Part shown: piece by piece, positions 48,101-49,894 of the stretch
How positions within the stretch are numbered: the first letter of the stretch is position 1
How the letters are laid out: each line of letters begins with the position of its first letter
Program-made: the position numbers and the translations under genes
Notes under the pieces: generated by a model
What the model saw: the letters and a program-made list of their open reading frames with translations, nothing else
Databases searched by the model: none
What the model was told of the DNA's origin: nothing
Assembly (NCBI GenBank): GCA_963575745.1
Contig: CAUYUJ010015283.1
Coordinates: 983,410 to 1,047,409, forward strand
Source of the DNA: Prorocentrum cordatum
Lineage: Eukaryota > Sar > Dinophyceae > Prorocentrales > Prorocentraceae
Length of the DNA stretch: 64,000 nucleotides
Reading direction: 5' to 3'

Positions 48101-48971
48101 GCCAGCGCGCGCCACCTGGGCCAGACGAAGCTCGCGGAGCAGGCGCAGATCATCAAATAGTGGCCCGAGCAAAAGAAACACAGCACAGCGCCGAAACACT
48201 GAAACAGAATACAGGCTCAACTCCTTCCCTTTCAACACAGATGCAGACGACGTTGTCCCTGTTCTCGTGCGCGGCACCATCCTTCCAGACGCTGGTGAGG
48301 GCATACTTGAGGAGGCCAGCCACTGCGCCAAGGAGCCCAGGGACACCCGCGCCTTCGACATGCTGCCGCCGCCCACGCACCCGCCTTCAGCTCGGGACCC
48401 AGCCTGGGGACGCGAGAAAAGCCTAGGCGATCCTGGCCCCCGAGGCGGCGGCCAAGCGTCGGGCGGAGCACGCCGCCCTGGGCGCCGCCAGCCTTGAGCC
48501 GCCTGCCGCCAGCAGAGGCAGCGCCGCACCGCGAGACGGACGTTCTACCCCAAGGTCAAATTGGAGGTCGACCGCATCACCCACCTCGTAAACGGCGACC
48601 CCCTGACCCGCCACGCCAGGGCCGCCAGCGAGGGGAGGGTTGCGCCCAGGATGGCACCACAGCCCGCAGTACCAAGGTAACAAAGATGCGAGGAAGGAGG
48701 GGGAGGAGGAGGCAGAAGGAGAGGAGAATGGAGGATGAAGAGGAAGGTGAACCAAGAGGAGGAGAAGGAGGAGGGTGGAGGGAGAGGAAGAATAACGGGA
48801 GAGCAGGGAAGAGGAGGAGCAGCAGAAGCTCGATAAACCAGGAGCAGGAGCAGCAGGATTATGAGCTGGAGCAGGCGGAGCTTCCAACCGCCTCAGCCAC
48901 GTCGTTGACAACCACGCCGACTTTGAGACCCTCACGGTTGGACAGGATGTGCTGGACCATGGTGGTCTTCC
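752..48971 (-). CDS. CobW/COG0523-family GTPase gene, partial, five exons spread over 48 kb
   Basis: Members of this family are P-loop GTPases that deliver metal ions (zinc, cobalt) to client proteins. Five minus-strand exons of 51-80 bases were found at 48892-48971, 46642-46692, 40118-40196, 35076-35126 and about 752-817. Translated in order they give the family motifs in the expected order: GKTT (end of Walker A), NREGLKVGVVVNDVAE, ANID, NGCVCC (the CxCC metal site), WDRLVVECSG and VAEP. Codon phases at the joins agree (0, 0, 1, 1). Codons end mostly in C or G. The start of Walker A upstream of GKTT and the part of the G-domain after VAEP were not found, so the gene runs off both ends. Introns are about 2.2, 6.4, 5.0 and 34 kb. 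I am very sure of the family and sure of the exon order; whether one transcript really spans all five is inferred. Confidence 0.85.
1410..2540 (+). repeat. 90-bp tandem array, locus A
   Basis: The core TATGGGGCCACGAAACGTG recurs at 1981, 2071, 2159, 2249, 2338, 2428 and 2518, about 90 bases apart. One detached, diverged unit lies at 1470-1545, preceded by a leader GCGAAGGACCCAACCATA. Because 90 is divisible by three the array is open in several frames, giving 30-residue repeats such as GAFGGAPYGATKRVRGV. No evidence that it is translated. Confidence 0.9.
2644..2690 (+). repeat. Dispersed tail motif, copy 1
   Basis: TCAAAACGAGGACCCAACA followed by GGATGGTTGGAA. The same motif occurs at 31713-31755 and 63315-63362, each time after a purine-rich stretch and a tandem array. 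Confidence 0.7.
3080..3350 (+). repeat. 18-bp minisatellite array 1
   Basis: Units of the form ACACCACAGCGCCTGTGT repeat with an 18-base period. Left flank (3000-3080) contains CCAGGAATGCCTAG and TAGGTGGCGAT. Right flank (3365-3500) contains TTCCTGGACGCA and GAAGAGTTAGGATGATGCGG. The same flanks occur at the other arrays. Confidence 0.85.
3650..5170 (+). repeat. 9-bp satellite array, (GTGCGCCAG)n, about 1.5 kb
   Basis: The array consists of 9-base units GTGCGCCAG with GCGCGCCAG variants and occasional frame-shifting insertions. No stop codon can arise from the unit in any frame, so all six frames are open for hundreds of codons. One plus frame reads collagen-like Gly-Ala-Pro; others read Arg-Gln-Val or Cys-Ala-Arg. 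Confidence 0.95.
5179..5830 (+). repeat. 102-bp tandem array, locus A
   Basis: GACAGGGAGGCCTC starts units at 5179, 5281, 5383, 5485, 5590, 5692 and 5794, that is every 102 bases with one of 105. Each unit contains GGACGTACCTCCGCTGGGCC and GCGACAGTTGCGCAGATCGC. The period is 34 codons, so the frame stays open. Adjoins the 9-bp array directly. Confidence 0.95.
5825..5950 (+). repeat. Hairpin-tipped end of the 102-bp element (right end)
   Basis: Contains GGGTTTGGTGAAGCCAGCGG and then the palindrome GTGAAGGAAACGCGTTTC-TTCCTTCAC. The reverse complement of this block is found at 31395-31470, at the left side of the other 102-bp copy. A second GTGAAGGAAAT...ATTCATTCAC stem follows. Confidence 0.8.
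6184..6368 (-). CDS. Gene 2 probable last exon
   Basis: The frame after GGTTGCGAG reads PRWARAAHAATNAEIHFAAA, then RVFSFAGGQVRESEDAMISC, ending FRRVRG and TGA at 6184. It looks like an Ala-rich helix followed by a short tail. A competing frame (ending APNIHL) is less codon-biased. The link to the exons above is inferred from strand and spacing. Confidence 0.4.
6184..17410 (-). CDS. Gene 2: large multi-exon gene of unknown function
   Basis: At least 17 minus-strand blocks with C/G-biased third positions are read here. Approximate positions: 17156-17410, 16830-16937, 16401-16455, 15780-15985, 14830-15294, 14167-14237, 13849-13935, 12985-13075, 12526-12821, 11955-12232, 11027-11418, 10549-10980, 9290-10401, 8320-9043, 7543-7733, 7167-7472 and 6184-6368. 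Many start after a pyrimidine-rich AG and some end at canonical donors, for example GTAAGG at 7541. The proposed start is the ATG at 17410 (MANPSWSTQARRR). The introns are packed with GGA/CTC microsatellites. I recognise no family. The gene may be two genes, and the whole locus lies inside the last visible CobW intron. Confidence 0.55.
7167..7733 (-). CDS. Gene 2 exons near the 3' end
   Basis: The exon at 7543-7733 contains SSWSGPHIAIGSVKIDDVDF and ends at a canonical donor (GAGG then GTAAGG). The next exon, 7167-7472, starts after GCGCCCAG and contains DATMDIVVEEIEVPMREAAF and KISWHKLVLSEFEVGNATAA. The intron between them is about 70 bases. Both read as folded protein; no family match. Confidence 0.6.
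7830..8300 (+). repeat. GGA-rich microsatellite in a gene 2 intron
   Basis: Imperfect (GGA/GAG)n for about 450 bases. It corresponds to CTC/TCC on the transcribed-sense minus strand, between the exon at 8320-9043 and the exon ending at 7733. Confidence 0.85.
8320..9043 (-). CDS. Gene 2 exon, about 240 codons
   Basis: After GCCGTAGCAG the frame reads DATKFCGPPLRMKENAIRSA, then KSLVELAITKGINHIKIDEA, then RFFMLFRAMDGSAALMTMFK and WIVCAEAQVAAAKGPVRLLL. Codon use is strongly C/G-ending. The 3' end runs into the GGA-rich tract at 7830-8300, with a candidate donor GTGCGATG. Function unknown. Confidence 0.6.
9290..10401 (-). CDS. Gene 2 longest exon
   Basis: This is an uninterrupted frame of about 370 codons starting after CTGCCCTGCAG. 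It includes LYLDDVVNIIFHAVRDVSAA, FTKWSQLRPRIYSHLRAVHG, and several Ala-rich helical stretches near EAASADEERRKTVAAAVKRG. The plus strand is open over the same length but has the codon bias of an antisense shadow. No family is recognised. Confidence 0.6.
10549..11418 (-). CDS. Gene 2 exons joined by a short intron
   Basis: Two exons lie close together. The first (about 11027-11418) contains GGFYNECTKYIQDNYGDVF and ERVSDWWGDCVAFEDSS. The second (about 10549-10980) contains NTVLGVFNTISGYFLKPEY and a basic Ala/Lys coiled stretch (AAEKAAAKKKVAAEAKA). They are separated by roughly 50-65 bases ending CATCCCAG. The first donor is not GT. Function unknown. Confidence 0.55.
11455..11940 (+). repeat. 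GGA tract next to CTC tract
   Basis: Plus-strand purine (GGA)n at 11455-11590, then pyrimidine (CTC)n at 11655-11940. Two complementary mirror tracts lie in one gene 2 intron and could pair with each other. Confidence 0.85.
11955..12232 (-). CDS. Gene 2 exon with acidic tail
   Basis: The exon reads RIQLVHPTAPPDALYYVRVQ, then an FFEKLELTPVIVRDWQQYR segment, and finally a basic RKRRR patch and a Glu/Asp/Gly run. The donor is GTCCAGGAG. The acidic run grades into the adjoining GGA-rich intron, so the exact 3' end is uncertain. Confidence 0.55.
12526..12821 (-). CDS. Gene 2 exon, unrecognised folded segment
   Basis: After the acceptor CTCCCCCCAG the frame reads FTKDYVLPWNSAQPFF, then RYYKKLILKVGVTWSDRAGD, and ends LLEGQ at a GT donor (GTGCCA). 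Composition is that of an ordinary globular protein, unlike the surrounding repeats. No domain is recognised. Confidence 0.55.
13270..13840 (+). repeat. CTC tract followed by GGA tract
   Basis: (CTC)n at about 13270-13495 is followed by (GGA)n at about 13505-13840, again complementary to each other and intronic to gene 2. Confidence 0.85.
14012..14158 (+). repeat. GAC triplet microsatellite
   Basis: Nearly pure (GAC)n interrupted by GTCGACGGCGACGTCGGC. Open in every frame, producing Asp, Arg, Thr, Ser or Val runs. Confidence 0.95.
14570..14690 (+). repeat. CTC microsatellite with a palindrome
   Basis: (CTC)n is broken by CCTCCACCTCCTGAGGAGG and its complement, forming a strong hairpin near 14580-14610. 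Confidence 0.8.
14830..15294 (-). CDS. Gene 2 acidic low-complexity exon
   Basis: The open frame starts MRPPEDYVINRMDGMDGQEG and continues as a Pro/Ala/Glu/Asp-rich chain with two similar copies of an HP(D/E)AAPS motif. It ends ISDSD followed by TGA. The acidic composition suggests a disordered linker. Whether the TGA is a true stop or is spliced out cannot be decided from sequence alone. Confidence 0.45.
   Translation of the reverse strand: MRPPEDYVINRMDGMDGQEGQPISDAASDEVLPHPDAAPSAGPPPLPAPARLLAERADRDDDSGESDKPHPEAAPSTGPAAPSPPLDPRIGKMVPQTPDESDDYQRSQRSPDSFVQEEGGEEEEAARATEESEGEAAEGAADAAEQKTPISDSD
15780..15985 (-). CDS. Gene 2 Cys-rich exon (zinc-binding-like)
   Basis: The frame reads DCLFCVKCGAWSVDENWC, then GQGRWRNECIGLGRSSHHTNC. 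This is a C-x2-C-x2-C start with further Cys and His residues that could hold a metal. It follows an AG acceptor in an acidic run (NREEDE). Cys-rich segments containing CxxCGAW/CGAY recur in dinoflagellate proteins as I remember them, but I cannot name a domain. Confidence 0.55.
17156..17410 (-). CDS. Gene 2 first exon, Pro/Ala-rich N-terminus
   Basis: The exon opens with ATG and reads MANPSWSTQARRRCLEDREP, then MPYRMVQPRLNDQ. A long Ala/Pro stretch follows, ending in QLAQAPQ. Codons are strongly C/G-ending. The exon closes at CAG followed by a GC-type donor (GCACTTTGG). No signal peptide or membrane segment is visible. GGCTCAAG, the last eight bases of the dinoflagellate spliced leader, lies about 65 bases upstream, but that is too short to weigh. 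Confidence 0.55.
17440..18100. other. Gene-poor stretch before the palindrome array
   Basis: No codon-biased frame on either strand. The sequence is less GC-rich than the genes on either side and contains degenerate halves of the GTGAAGGGA motif, for example near 17998 and 18062. Confidence 0.5.
18100..18610 (+). repeat. Array of about 15 short palindromes, TGTGAAGGGA-TCCCTTCACA
   Basis: The unit TGTGAAGGGA plus one base plus TCCCTTCACA is a perfect or near-perfect inverted repeat of about 21 bases. It recurs roughly every 30-36 bases from 18116 to 18591. The bases between units vary (GATAACCCCTC, GACCGCGC, GTGCCC). Compensating changes keep some stems paired (AAGGAATTCCCTT). Precursor-like degenerate copies lie at 17980-18115. 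Confidence 0.95.
18620..19260. other. No gene seen
   Basis: Mixed-composition sequence with short CT-rich runs after 18980. No exon with the codon bias seen elsewhere. Confidence 0.5.
19273..19396 (+). CDS. Short exon-like block, unrecognised
   Basis: About 40 codons read AAFEETVSFLKSSVCNNNGI, then FGMMI, with nearly all codons ending in C or G. A GT lies at the end (ATCC then GTCATC). The antisense frame is open but lacks this bias. It lies between genes 1 and 2, on the opposite strand. Confidence 0.35.
19985..20065 (+). repeat. CT dinucleotide microsatellite
   Basis: (TCTC)n with a few interruptions, in the gap between genes 2 and 1. Confidence 0.9.
21101..22393 (-). CDS. Gene 1 small 3' exons with Cys/His motif
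   Basis: Four small exons are read. 22323-22393 is YKTNFKDDIELGVMHVLVPN. About 22050-22180 is GMIRAVKAFMKQKVQPSVSR followed by a Cys pair. 21674-21749 is CKLCHVGWHENCMQTLGDM, with a C-x2-C-x3-W-H-x2-C arrangement that could bind zinc. 21101-21285 is VRMDELFAEYNPHDPVGGRG, ending in TAG. Donors at the first and third are GTACCC and GTTGAC. The assignment of all four to gene 1 is inferred from strand and order. Confidence 0.45.
21101..30780 (-). CDS. Gene 1: transposase-like multi-exon gene
   Basis: Minus-strand exons are read at 30582-30780, 29889-30078, 27743-28330, 26394-27424, 25197-25820, 24784-24979, about 22578-24187, 22323-22393, about 22050-22180, 21674-21749 and 21101-21285. The proposed start is the ATG at 30778. 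Exon 4 has a hAT-like SFCLVHQIHLIAKSQLKRC stretch and a later RFGSIYRTGQHFLRATRR segment; exon 6 has EVEGLNSIIKR. The long seventh exon carries a Gly-rich and Asp/Glu-rich insert. The tail has a CKLC-x3-WHENC motif. Order and composition suggest a transposon-derived protein, but no DDE triad was identified. Phases were confirmed only at some joins. Confidence 0.5.
22400..22575 (+). repeat. CTC microsatellite in a gene 1 intron
   Basis: (CTC)n between exons 22323-22393 and 22578-24187. GGA-rich in the direction of transcription. Confidence 0.85.
22569..24187 (-). CDS. Gene 1 long exon with Gly/Asp/Glu-rich insert
   Basis: The frame stays open for about 540 codons. It begins EVFYVARIAKVNWLGLGRDP and is then Pro-rich. 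It continues with RAASSKFGLMLVFEGAVEAA, a Gly run followed by an acidic Asp/Glu region, IVDPSLVHDAFRAEDEALLQ, and DYAPIKYIFWDSVEQWKGRD. It ends KKFEFPGAGKLALPAN, followed by A-G-stop in frame. A GC donor at that point (GCGGGATAGG) would let the protein continue into 22323-22393. Confidence 0.6.
24195..24600 (+). repeat. CTC microsatellite with long C homopolymer
   Basis: (CTC)n interrupted by a run of about 20 C at 24370-24390. Lies in the gene 1 intron between exons 6 and 7. Confidence 0.85.
24784..25820 (-). CDS. Gene 1 exons 5 and 6
   Basis: Exon 5 (25197-25820) contains RWQADALAAVHSSQFWVDMA, IQRLLYWFEKMSVGFVDRR and FACVLGKFPYTIVWLCREAP. Exon 6 (24784-24979) starts after CCCCCGTCAG and reads RIDRQLWVLARTITRMLASD, then EVEGLNSIIKRCLEMAPGM. 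The LNSIIKR segment recalls C-terminal transposase helices. Between them lies a GGA/TCC-rich intron. The donor of exon 6 is GTTGTT. Confidence 0.55.
26394..27424 (-). CDS. Gene 1 exon 4, hAT-like core
   Basis: An open stretch of about 340 codons starts after TTGGGGCAG. It contains NLTRSAVFAAAQCWYRSSYE, a long helical region, FPFVWPFWSFCLVHQIHLIA, and PPKPLTGRFGSIYRTGQHFL. The C-x2-H followed by hydrophobic residues, with a later R-(W/F)-x-S pattern, resembles the middle of hAT transposases. It ends near MNRPS at donor GTAACC, after which the intron is CTC-rich. Alternative donors GTCGGC and GTCGGT lie just upstream. Confidence 0.55.
27743..28330 (-). CDS. Gene 1 exon 3, Ser/Pro-rich then coiled coil
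   Basis: After CCCTGCGCAG the frame is Ala/Pro/Ser-rich. It then reads ALNVAVLSMSREQLVASVLE, LVSKHREMRHVAQAVRRKRK and ATIASLEERLSGFTFVKANP, a likely coiled coil with a basic patch. It ends MTRDGWYRPGFKRNYGYASC and TLDMLDRT at donor GTCGGC. The phase (1) matches the next exon, which opens with AG to complete a glutamate codon. Confidence 0.6.
28460..28600 (+). repeat. GA dinucleotide microsatellite
   Basis: (GA)n of about 75 bases with shorter GA-rich continuation, just upstream of gene 1 exon 3 (CT-rich on the sense strand). Confidence 0.9.
28775..29775 (+). repeat. CTC and GGA microsatellites in gene 1 intron 2
   Basis: CTC tracts at 28775-28975 and 29128-29430 and a GGA tract at 29548-29775, with little unique sequence between. 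All within the intron between exons 29889-30078 and 27743-28330. Confidence 0.85.
29889..30078 (-). CDS. Gene 1 exon 2
   Basis: The acceptor CACTGTAG is followed by a frame reading WRPFVLRAPALVPGWWQPLS, then PFTVIDVIRGAEAAGLRLG, ending WEMHAAGH at donor GTGGGATAGG. The same GGGATAGG follows the end of the seventh exon at 22570, where the donor would be GC. Confidence 0.55.
30582..30780 (-). CDS. Gene 1 first exon with candidate trans-splice site
   Basis: The ATG at 30778 starts MEALLARALALVAHPSRSPR with strongly C/G-ending codons. Two bases upstream is an acceptor-like CTTTTTGTCGGCAG, preceded directly by AGCCATTTTGGCT, identical to 13 bases of the dinoflagellate spliced leader. The exon ends at GTGAAG (phase 2), which fits the one base opening the next exon. 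Confidence 0.55.
30793..30805 (-). promoter_or_regulatory. 13-base match to dinoflagellate spliced leader core
   Basis: On the minus strand AGCCATTTTGGCT lies 14 bases upstream of the gene 1 ATG and is followed by TTTTTGTCGGCAG. The leader added to dinoflagellate mRNAs contains the same 13 bases followed by CAAG. Genomic relics of the leader arise when processed mRNAs reinsert. The CAAG end is not present here, so it could be a decayed relic or chance. Confidence 0.45.
31354..31470 (+). repeat. Hairpin-tipped end of the 102-bp element (left end)
   Basis: Two palindromes, CTGTGAAGGGAGTCC-GCGGACTCCTTCACAG and GTGAAGGAAGAAACGCG-TTTCCTTCAC, are followed by GGTTTCACCAAACCCTCTCC. The block is the inverted copy of 5825-5910. 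Confidence 0.85.
31470..31755 (+). repeat. 102-bp repeat, locus B, with dispersed tail motif
   Basis: Two 102-base units with the same sequence as 5179-5830 (GGACGTACCTCCG, GGCGACAGTTG). They are followed by a GGA-rich bit and the tail TCAAAACGAGCACCCAACA...GGAGGGTTGGGAAA. Confidence 0.9.
31800..33080. other. No convincing gene
   Basis: Short frames exist, for example a minus-strand THIGAVGFGEFRMNRPFYDA block near 32000 after a CTCAG acceptor and a plus-strand LCPACEIAMLAYFAGANPRV block at 32420. Neither has clear splice sites at both ends or a family match. Confidence 0.4.
33084..33296 (+). repeat. 53-bp tandem array, four copies
   Basis: Units start at 33084, 33137, 33190 and 33243, exactly 53 bases apart. 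Each contains TGCGCCATAG and GGCCGAGAAT(A/C)(A/G)AACC. Confidence 0.9.
33722..33965 (-). repeat. 18-bp minisatellite array 2 (inverted)
   Basis: The plus strand shows GTGGTGTACACAGGCGCT units, the reverse complement of array 1. The right flank 33966-34040 (GATCGCCACCTACATGCTGC, CCTAGGCATTCC) is the reverse complement of the left flank of array 1. Confidence 0.85.
34170..35060 (+). repeat. CAT/ATC triplet microsatellite, locus A
   Basis: About 900 bases of (CAT)n with CAG, CGT and CCT variants. It lies just downstream of CobW exon d in the intron. Produces long spurious Met, Asp, His and Ile frames. Confidence 0.95.
35076..35126 (-). CDS. CobW-family exon d: DRLVVECSG motif
   Basis: The 51-base exon follows the acceptor GTCGCAG and reads ISKLDKGWDRLVVECSG once the split glycines are joined. 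It corresponds to the family segment (F/Y)D-hydrophobic-VIES(T/S)G, which precedes the (I/V)(S/A)EP turn. The donor is GTGGGC, phase 1. The downstream intron starts inside a large CAT microsatellite (34.15-35.06 kb). Confidence 0.85.
35420..35905 (+). repeat. CAT/ATC triplet microsatellite, locus B
   Basis: About 480 bases of imperfect (ATC)n with CAG interruptions, upstream of CobW exon d. Confidence 0.9.
35948..36040 (+). repeat. Dispersed block with CCCCGCTTGCCAGGGGTGA, copy 1
   Basis: This block is matched at 43028-43100 (CCCCGCTTGCCGGGGTGAGA followed by GGCAGTCC and CTTCCCCCAGG). CGCTTGCC then GGGGTGA forms a small stem. Confidence 0.7.
36215..36835 (+). repeat. 90-bp tandem array, locus B
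   Basis: Same family as 1410-2540. The core TATGGGGCCACGAA or variants recurs at 36288, 36378, 36468, 36555, 36645, 36735 and 36825. It is preceded by the same leader (GCGAAAGACCCAACCATA, then GCAGTTGTGAGTA). Unit consensus differs slightly (GCGCGTGCGAGCGCAGCCAC). Confidence 0.95.
37600..38500 (+). repeat. AT-rich duplicated block with CT microsatellites
   Basis: Two copies about 320 bases apart (37770-37915 and 38090-38225) share CTGGGGTTGAT, GAGCTACCCTACACGAGCAC and a CATAAAGCG...TAATACATTTGAA segment. Each is preceded by a (CT)n run. TGTCTCAAGCGAAA repeats at 37608, 38380 and 38413. The composition is far more AT-rich than the window average. Confidence 0.85.
38655..39440 (+). repeat. CAT/ATC triplet microsatellite, locus C
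   Basis: About 780 bases of (ATC)n with CAG, CGT and CCT variants, in the CobW intron between exons c and d. Confidence 0.95.
39615..39830 (+). repeat. CAT/ATC triplet microsatellite, locus D
   Basis: About 215 bases of (ATC)n with AGT and AGC variants, close to CobW exon c. Confidence 0.9.
40118..40196 (-). CDS. CobW-family exon c: CxCC metal-binding motif
   Basis: The 79-base exon begins after TGCGCAG and reads ALQNGCVCCSGRDDLFFQLR, then ALADSS. NGCxCC followed by (S/T)xRDDL is the diagnostic metal-binding motif of COG0523 proteins. The exon ends in phase 1, which requires a GC donor (CAG then GCGTCA); a GT two bases further on would break the phase with exon d. CAGGC is repeated at the start of exon d. 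Confidence 0.9.
40445..40705 (-). CDS. Exon-like block, unrecognised
   Basis: The frame reads GCTAGWANAQLKIKACEEWL, then APHAQEIMITGPWDI, with C/G-ending codons in its first half. It lies just upstream of CobW exon c on the same strand. It does not match the CobW family and would interrupt the good join between exons b and c, so it is treated as a separate intronic block. The plus strand is open here as well. Confidence 0.3.
   Translation of the reverse strand: MRLRGCTAGWANAQLKIKACEEWLAPHAQEIMITGPWDIRPTSPFQQGLQQRVSGGPCSQEFRSFLLAFGAPAPLSEPSLQLRGAA
40814..41083 (+). CDS. Short open frame, unrecognised
   Basis: The frame MSQQYILNHWLRMMTQVDTL, then RALFGMSTTQAHHAGEFMAR and VVRKRGSAVGASWKQMC, has protein-like composition but a different, less GC-biased codon use than the exons nearby. 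It could be an old coding remnant. No family seen. Confidence 0.3.
   Translation: MSQQYILNHWLRMMTQVDTLGTLRALFGMSTTQAHHAGEFMARRLDVSMVMHHIAQYPGCLNLFLCVVRKRGSAVGASWKQMCVKTLPH
41247..41813 (-). CDS. 188-codon minus-strand frame, unrecognised
   Basis: The uninterrupted frame contains NMWVVLDSVGRPKLEHLVLQ, SGTAGFSPIQNEPFFTGLPG and LLVEQCKEFDIYICLASS. It is not repetitive, so length alone gives it some weight, but it overlaps a codon-biased plus-strand block at its left part. It sits inside the CobW intron between exons b and c. Confidence 0.3.
   Translation of the reverse strand: MRRGGRGRWGRRRRRRGAHTTYHTMGIDGDRCETHRSPLRGSANMWVVLDSVGRPKLEHLVLQGQWPVLLRTPLHTSPLPQRWDTSGTAGFSPIQNEPFFTGLPGLANNRKDGMVVPASTSHPSTLLKYGTPGKPSEPTLRAGHRAQALLVEQCKEFDIYICLASSRSSGWIASQRTLAATAALLVRM
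41704..41871 (+). CDS. Exon-like plus-strand block, unrecognised
   Basis: The frame ENDAFRIDPHQFPLYGMSYG, then a Ser run, then HVGYDILQPLFEGWAYGVKE ends at a GT (ACGG then GTGGGT). Its last half has almost exclusively C/G-ending codons. Overlaps the antisense frame at 41247-41813; only one is likely real. Confidence 0.35.
42010..42110 (+). repeat. CT microsatellite
   Basis: (CTCT)n with a few interruptions. The following 450 bases (42180-42560) are purine-rich with no gene seen. Confidence 0.85.
43868..44180 (-). CDS. Ala/Arg-rich coding block, unrecognised
   Basis: A strongly C/G-ending frame with a possible ATG (MLGRDEAGGTPSGPCSRLLL) continues through EAVGIVRRELVRPPPRRR and AELAETAARELGQDSRAELA to FLGLAWKSSCG. 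It lies on the minus strand inside the CobW intron between exons b and c. No family is recognised. It may be an exon of a larger gene or of an inserted element. Confidence 0.4.
44404..44691 (+). CDS. Short open frame, unrecognised
   Basis: The frame ends with SIYTAIQETQRFAQLKRHLA, then DLPKDGEEANAYKAEARAVP and HDEHYHIG before TAG. The C-terminal half looks like a helical protein segment. The antisense frame is also open. No family recognised. Confidence 0.25.
   Translation: MIIQRLATSPQTASVEAPRKWGHASPLQGQSAHLRTCIPAYICYSIYTAIQETQRFAQLKRHLADLPKDGEEANAYKAEARAVPSDAHDEHYHIG
44817..46440 (-). CDS. Unrecognised minus-strand gene with repeated inserts
   Basis: Two connected frames are seen. The upstream one (about 45950-46440) includes VAVRHAQVHALTVRILMRCG and PADILLREPLEHVEAPDAKR. 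The downstream one (44817 to about 45870) includes PWALRHHAGAFLVTTFGAAG, EMQLLPFRNRADDAAGRRR and DRYAVVSDAGMLLVKGGKLT. A change of frame near 45870-45950 suggests an intron. The downstream part is interrupted by several near-identical GC-rich segments, each ending CCCCCCAG. It is nested in the CobW intron between exons b and c on the same strand. Function unknown. Confidence 0.45.
44848..45520 (-). repeat. Repeated GC-rich segments resembling introner elements
   Basis: On the minus strand a segment containing CCCTCCCCCCCAGCGTCCC and TCGGGGCCCGGGGGAGGC recurs. Two long copies lie 100 bases apart (44848 and 44948 on plus coordinates) and shorter ones lie near 45437-45520. Each contains a pyrimidine tract plus CAG like a 3' splice site. 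They interrupt an otherwise coding-like frame. Confidence 0.75.
46642..46692 (-). CDS. CobW-family exon b: ANID segment
   Basis: Seventeen codons read ANIDSEVLTFSDADGMV. This fits directly after NDVAE (family pattern NDxAExNID) and directly before ALQNGCVCC. The acceptor is CCAGAG before GCGAAC and the donor is a canonical GTGAGCC. Both ends are phase 0. The sequence GAGGCG occurs at the end of exon a and again at the start of this exon, so the intron is flanked by a short direct repeat. Confidence 0.85.
47655..47825 (+). repeat. GGA microsatellite
   Basis: (GGA)n with interruptions, upstream of the plus-strand exons at 47990. Confidence 0.85.
47990..48676 (+). CDS. Plus-strand exons of an unrecognised gene inside a CobW intron
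   Basis: Three plus-strand blocks are well codon-biased. 47990-48157 starts RAEKAFVSKKDVSFNHNENG and ends in a TAG. 48241-48294 is 18 codons, MQTTLSLFSCAAPSFQTL, between a TTTCAACACAG acceptor and a GTGAGG donor. 48427-48676 begins AILAPEAAAKRRAEHAALGA, changes frame, and ends with FYPKVKLEVDRITHLVNGDP before donor GTAACA. They lie antisense to the CobW gene, between exons b and a. I do not recognise the product. The frame change and the TAG leave open that this is a broken copy. Confidence 0.5.
48892..48971 (-). CDS. CobW-family exon a: Walker A end and NDVAE motif
   Basis: The 80-base exon starts after a pyrimidine-rich acceptor ending CCCGCAG and opens in mid-codon (two bases of a glycine). 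It reads GKTTMVQHILSN, then REGLKVGVVVNDVAE, an almost textbook CobW N-terminal segment. The residues just upstream in the open frame (ALPA) do not match the usual GFLGAG, which is why an intron is placed inside Walker A. The donor appears to be GC (GAG then GCGGTT). The preceding exon was not found up to the right edge. Confidence 0.9.
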
Positions 48972-49894
48972 CTGCGGGTAACGCAGGGGGGGCAAGGGTC
49001 TCGAGGAAGGCATCAATTCTGGCTGGATTGCCTGGGTACGGGAATCGGGAAATACATTCGCCCATCCGTAATCCGAGGGCGGGCGGAATGGCGCAAGCCT
49101 CTTGAATAGAAGAAGAAGAGACAAGGCCCAACAGGGCCCCAGTATGACCACACGAAGGGGCCTCCCAAGAAGCGCGAAGATCACAGAATTCTAGCTACCA
49201 CCGCCAAACAGTGCCGCAATCGGAACGGACACACGGGCAAGTGCCAGCGATGCTACAGAGCGGGCTGTAAGAAAGTACGTCGTGCAATGTACGTGCTGCG
49301 TTCTACGTATGTTGTGCAACCTATGTGGTGCAATCGACGTGGTGCAATTCACCATACCGAACTAGAAATTCGCCAACTCCACTGCTCGCGCAATCATCCA
49401 ACCCACCCACACGCAACTTGGTTTGCAAACCCCACGCGGCAACGATTGCGATGACCGCTCGGCGCTGGCTGGCGCTTCGCTGCGGCCGTGGTAGCCTGCA
49501 TGCTCGCGCACGAAGCCGCCAGCTAGTTTGGCGCGACCGACGCGGCCGCGGTGGCGCTGACCGCTGGGCACATCAGTGCGAGCCAACGACTTGGGCAGGC
49601 GCGGTATAATGGCAACGTCGTTAACGGTAGACACGATAACGGTAGTAGCGGTGCTGGTGGCGACGATGACGAAACACAACGGCAAGGCCAGCGACGGCGC
49701 CGAGGCTGATCACGCTGACAACGATGACGGCCTCCCGGCCCGCATGGTACCATGTAACACAGATCGTGCCCCCCCAGCACGCGCGCAACATCGTTCGAAT
49801 GATTTCGACAGGCAGCGCGAGGGGTCCGTTTGGCAGAAGTTAATGAAAATGTTGAACCATCCATGGTTTTCTAAAGCATTCGAATGAGCACGGA

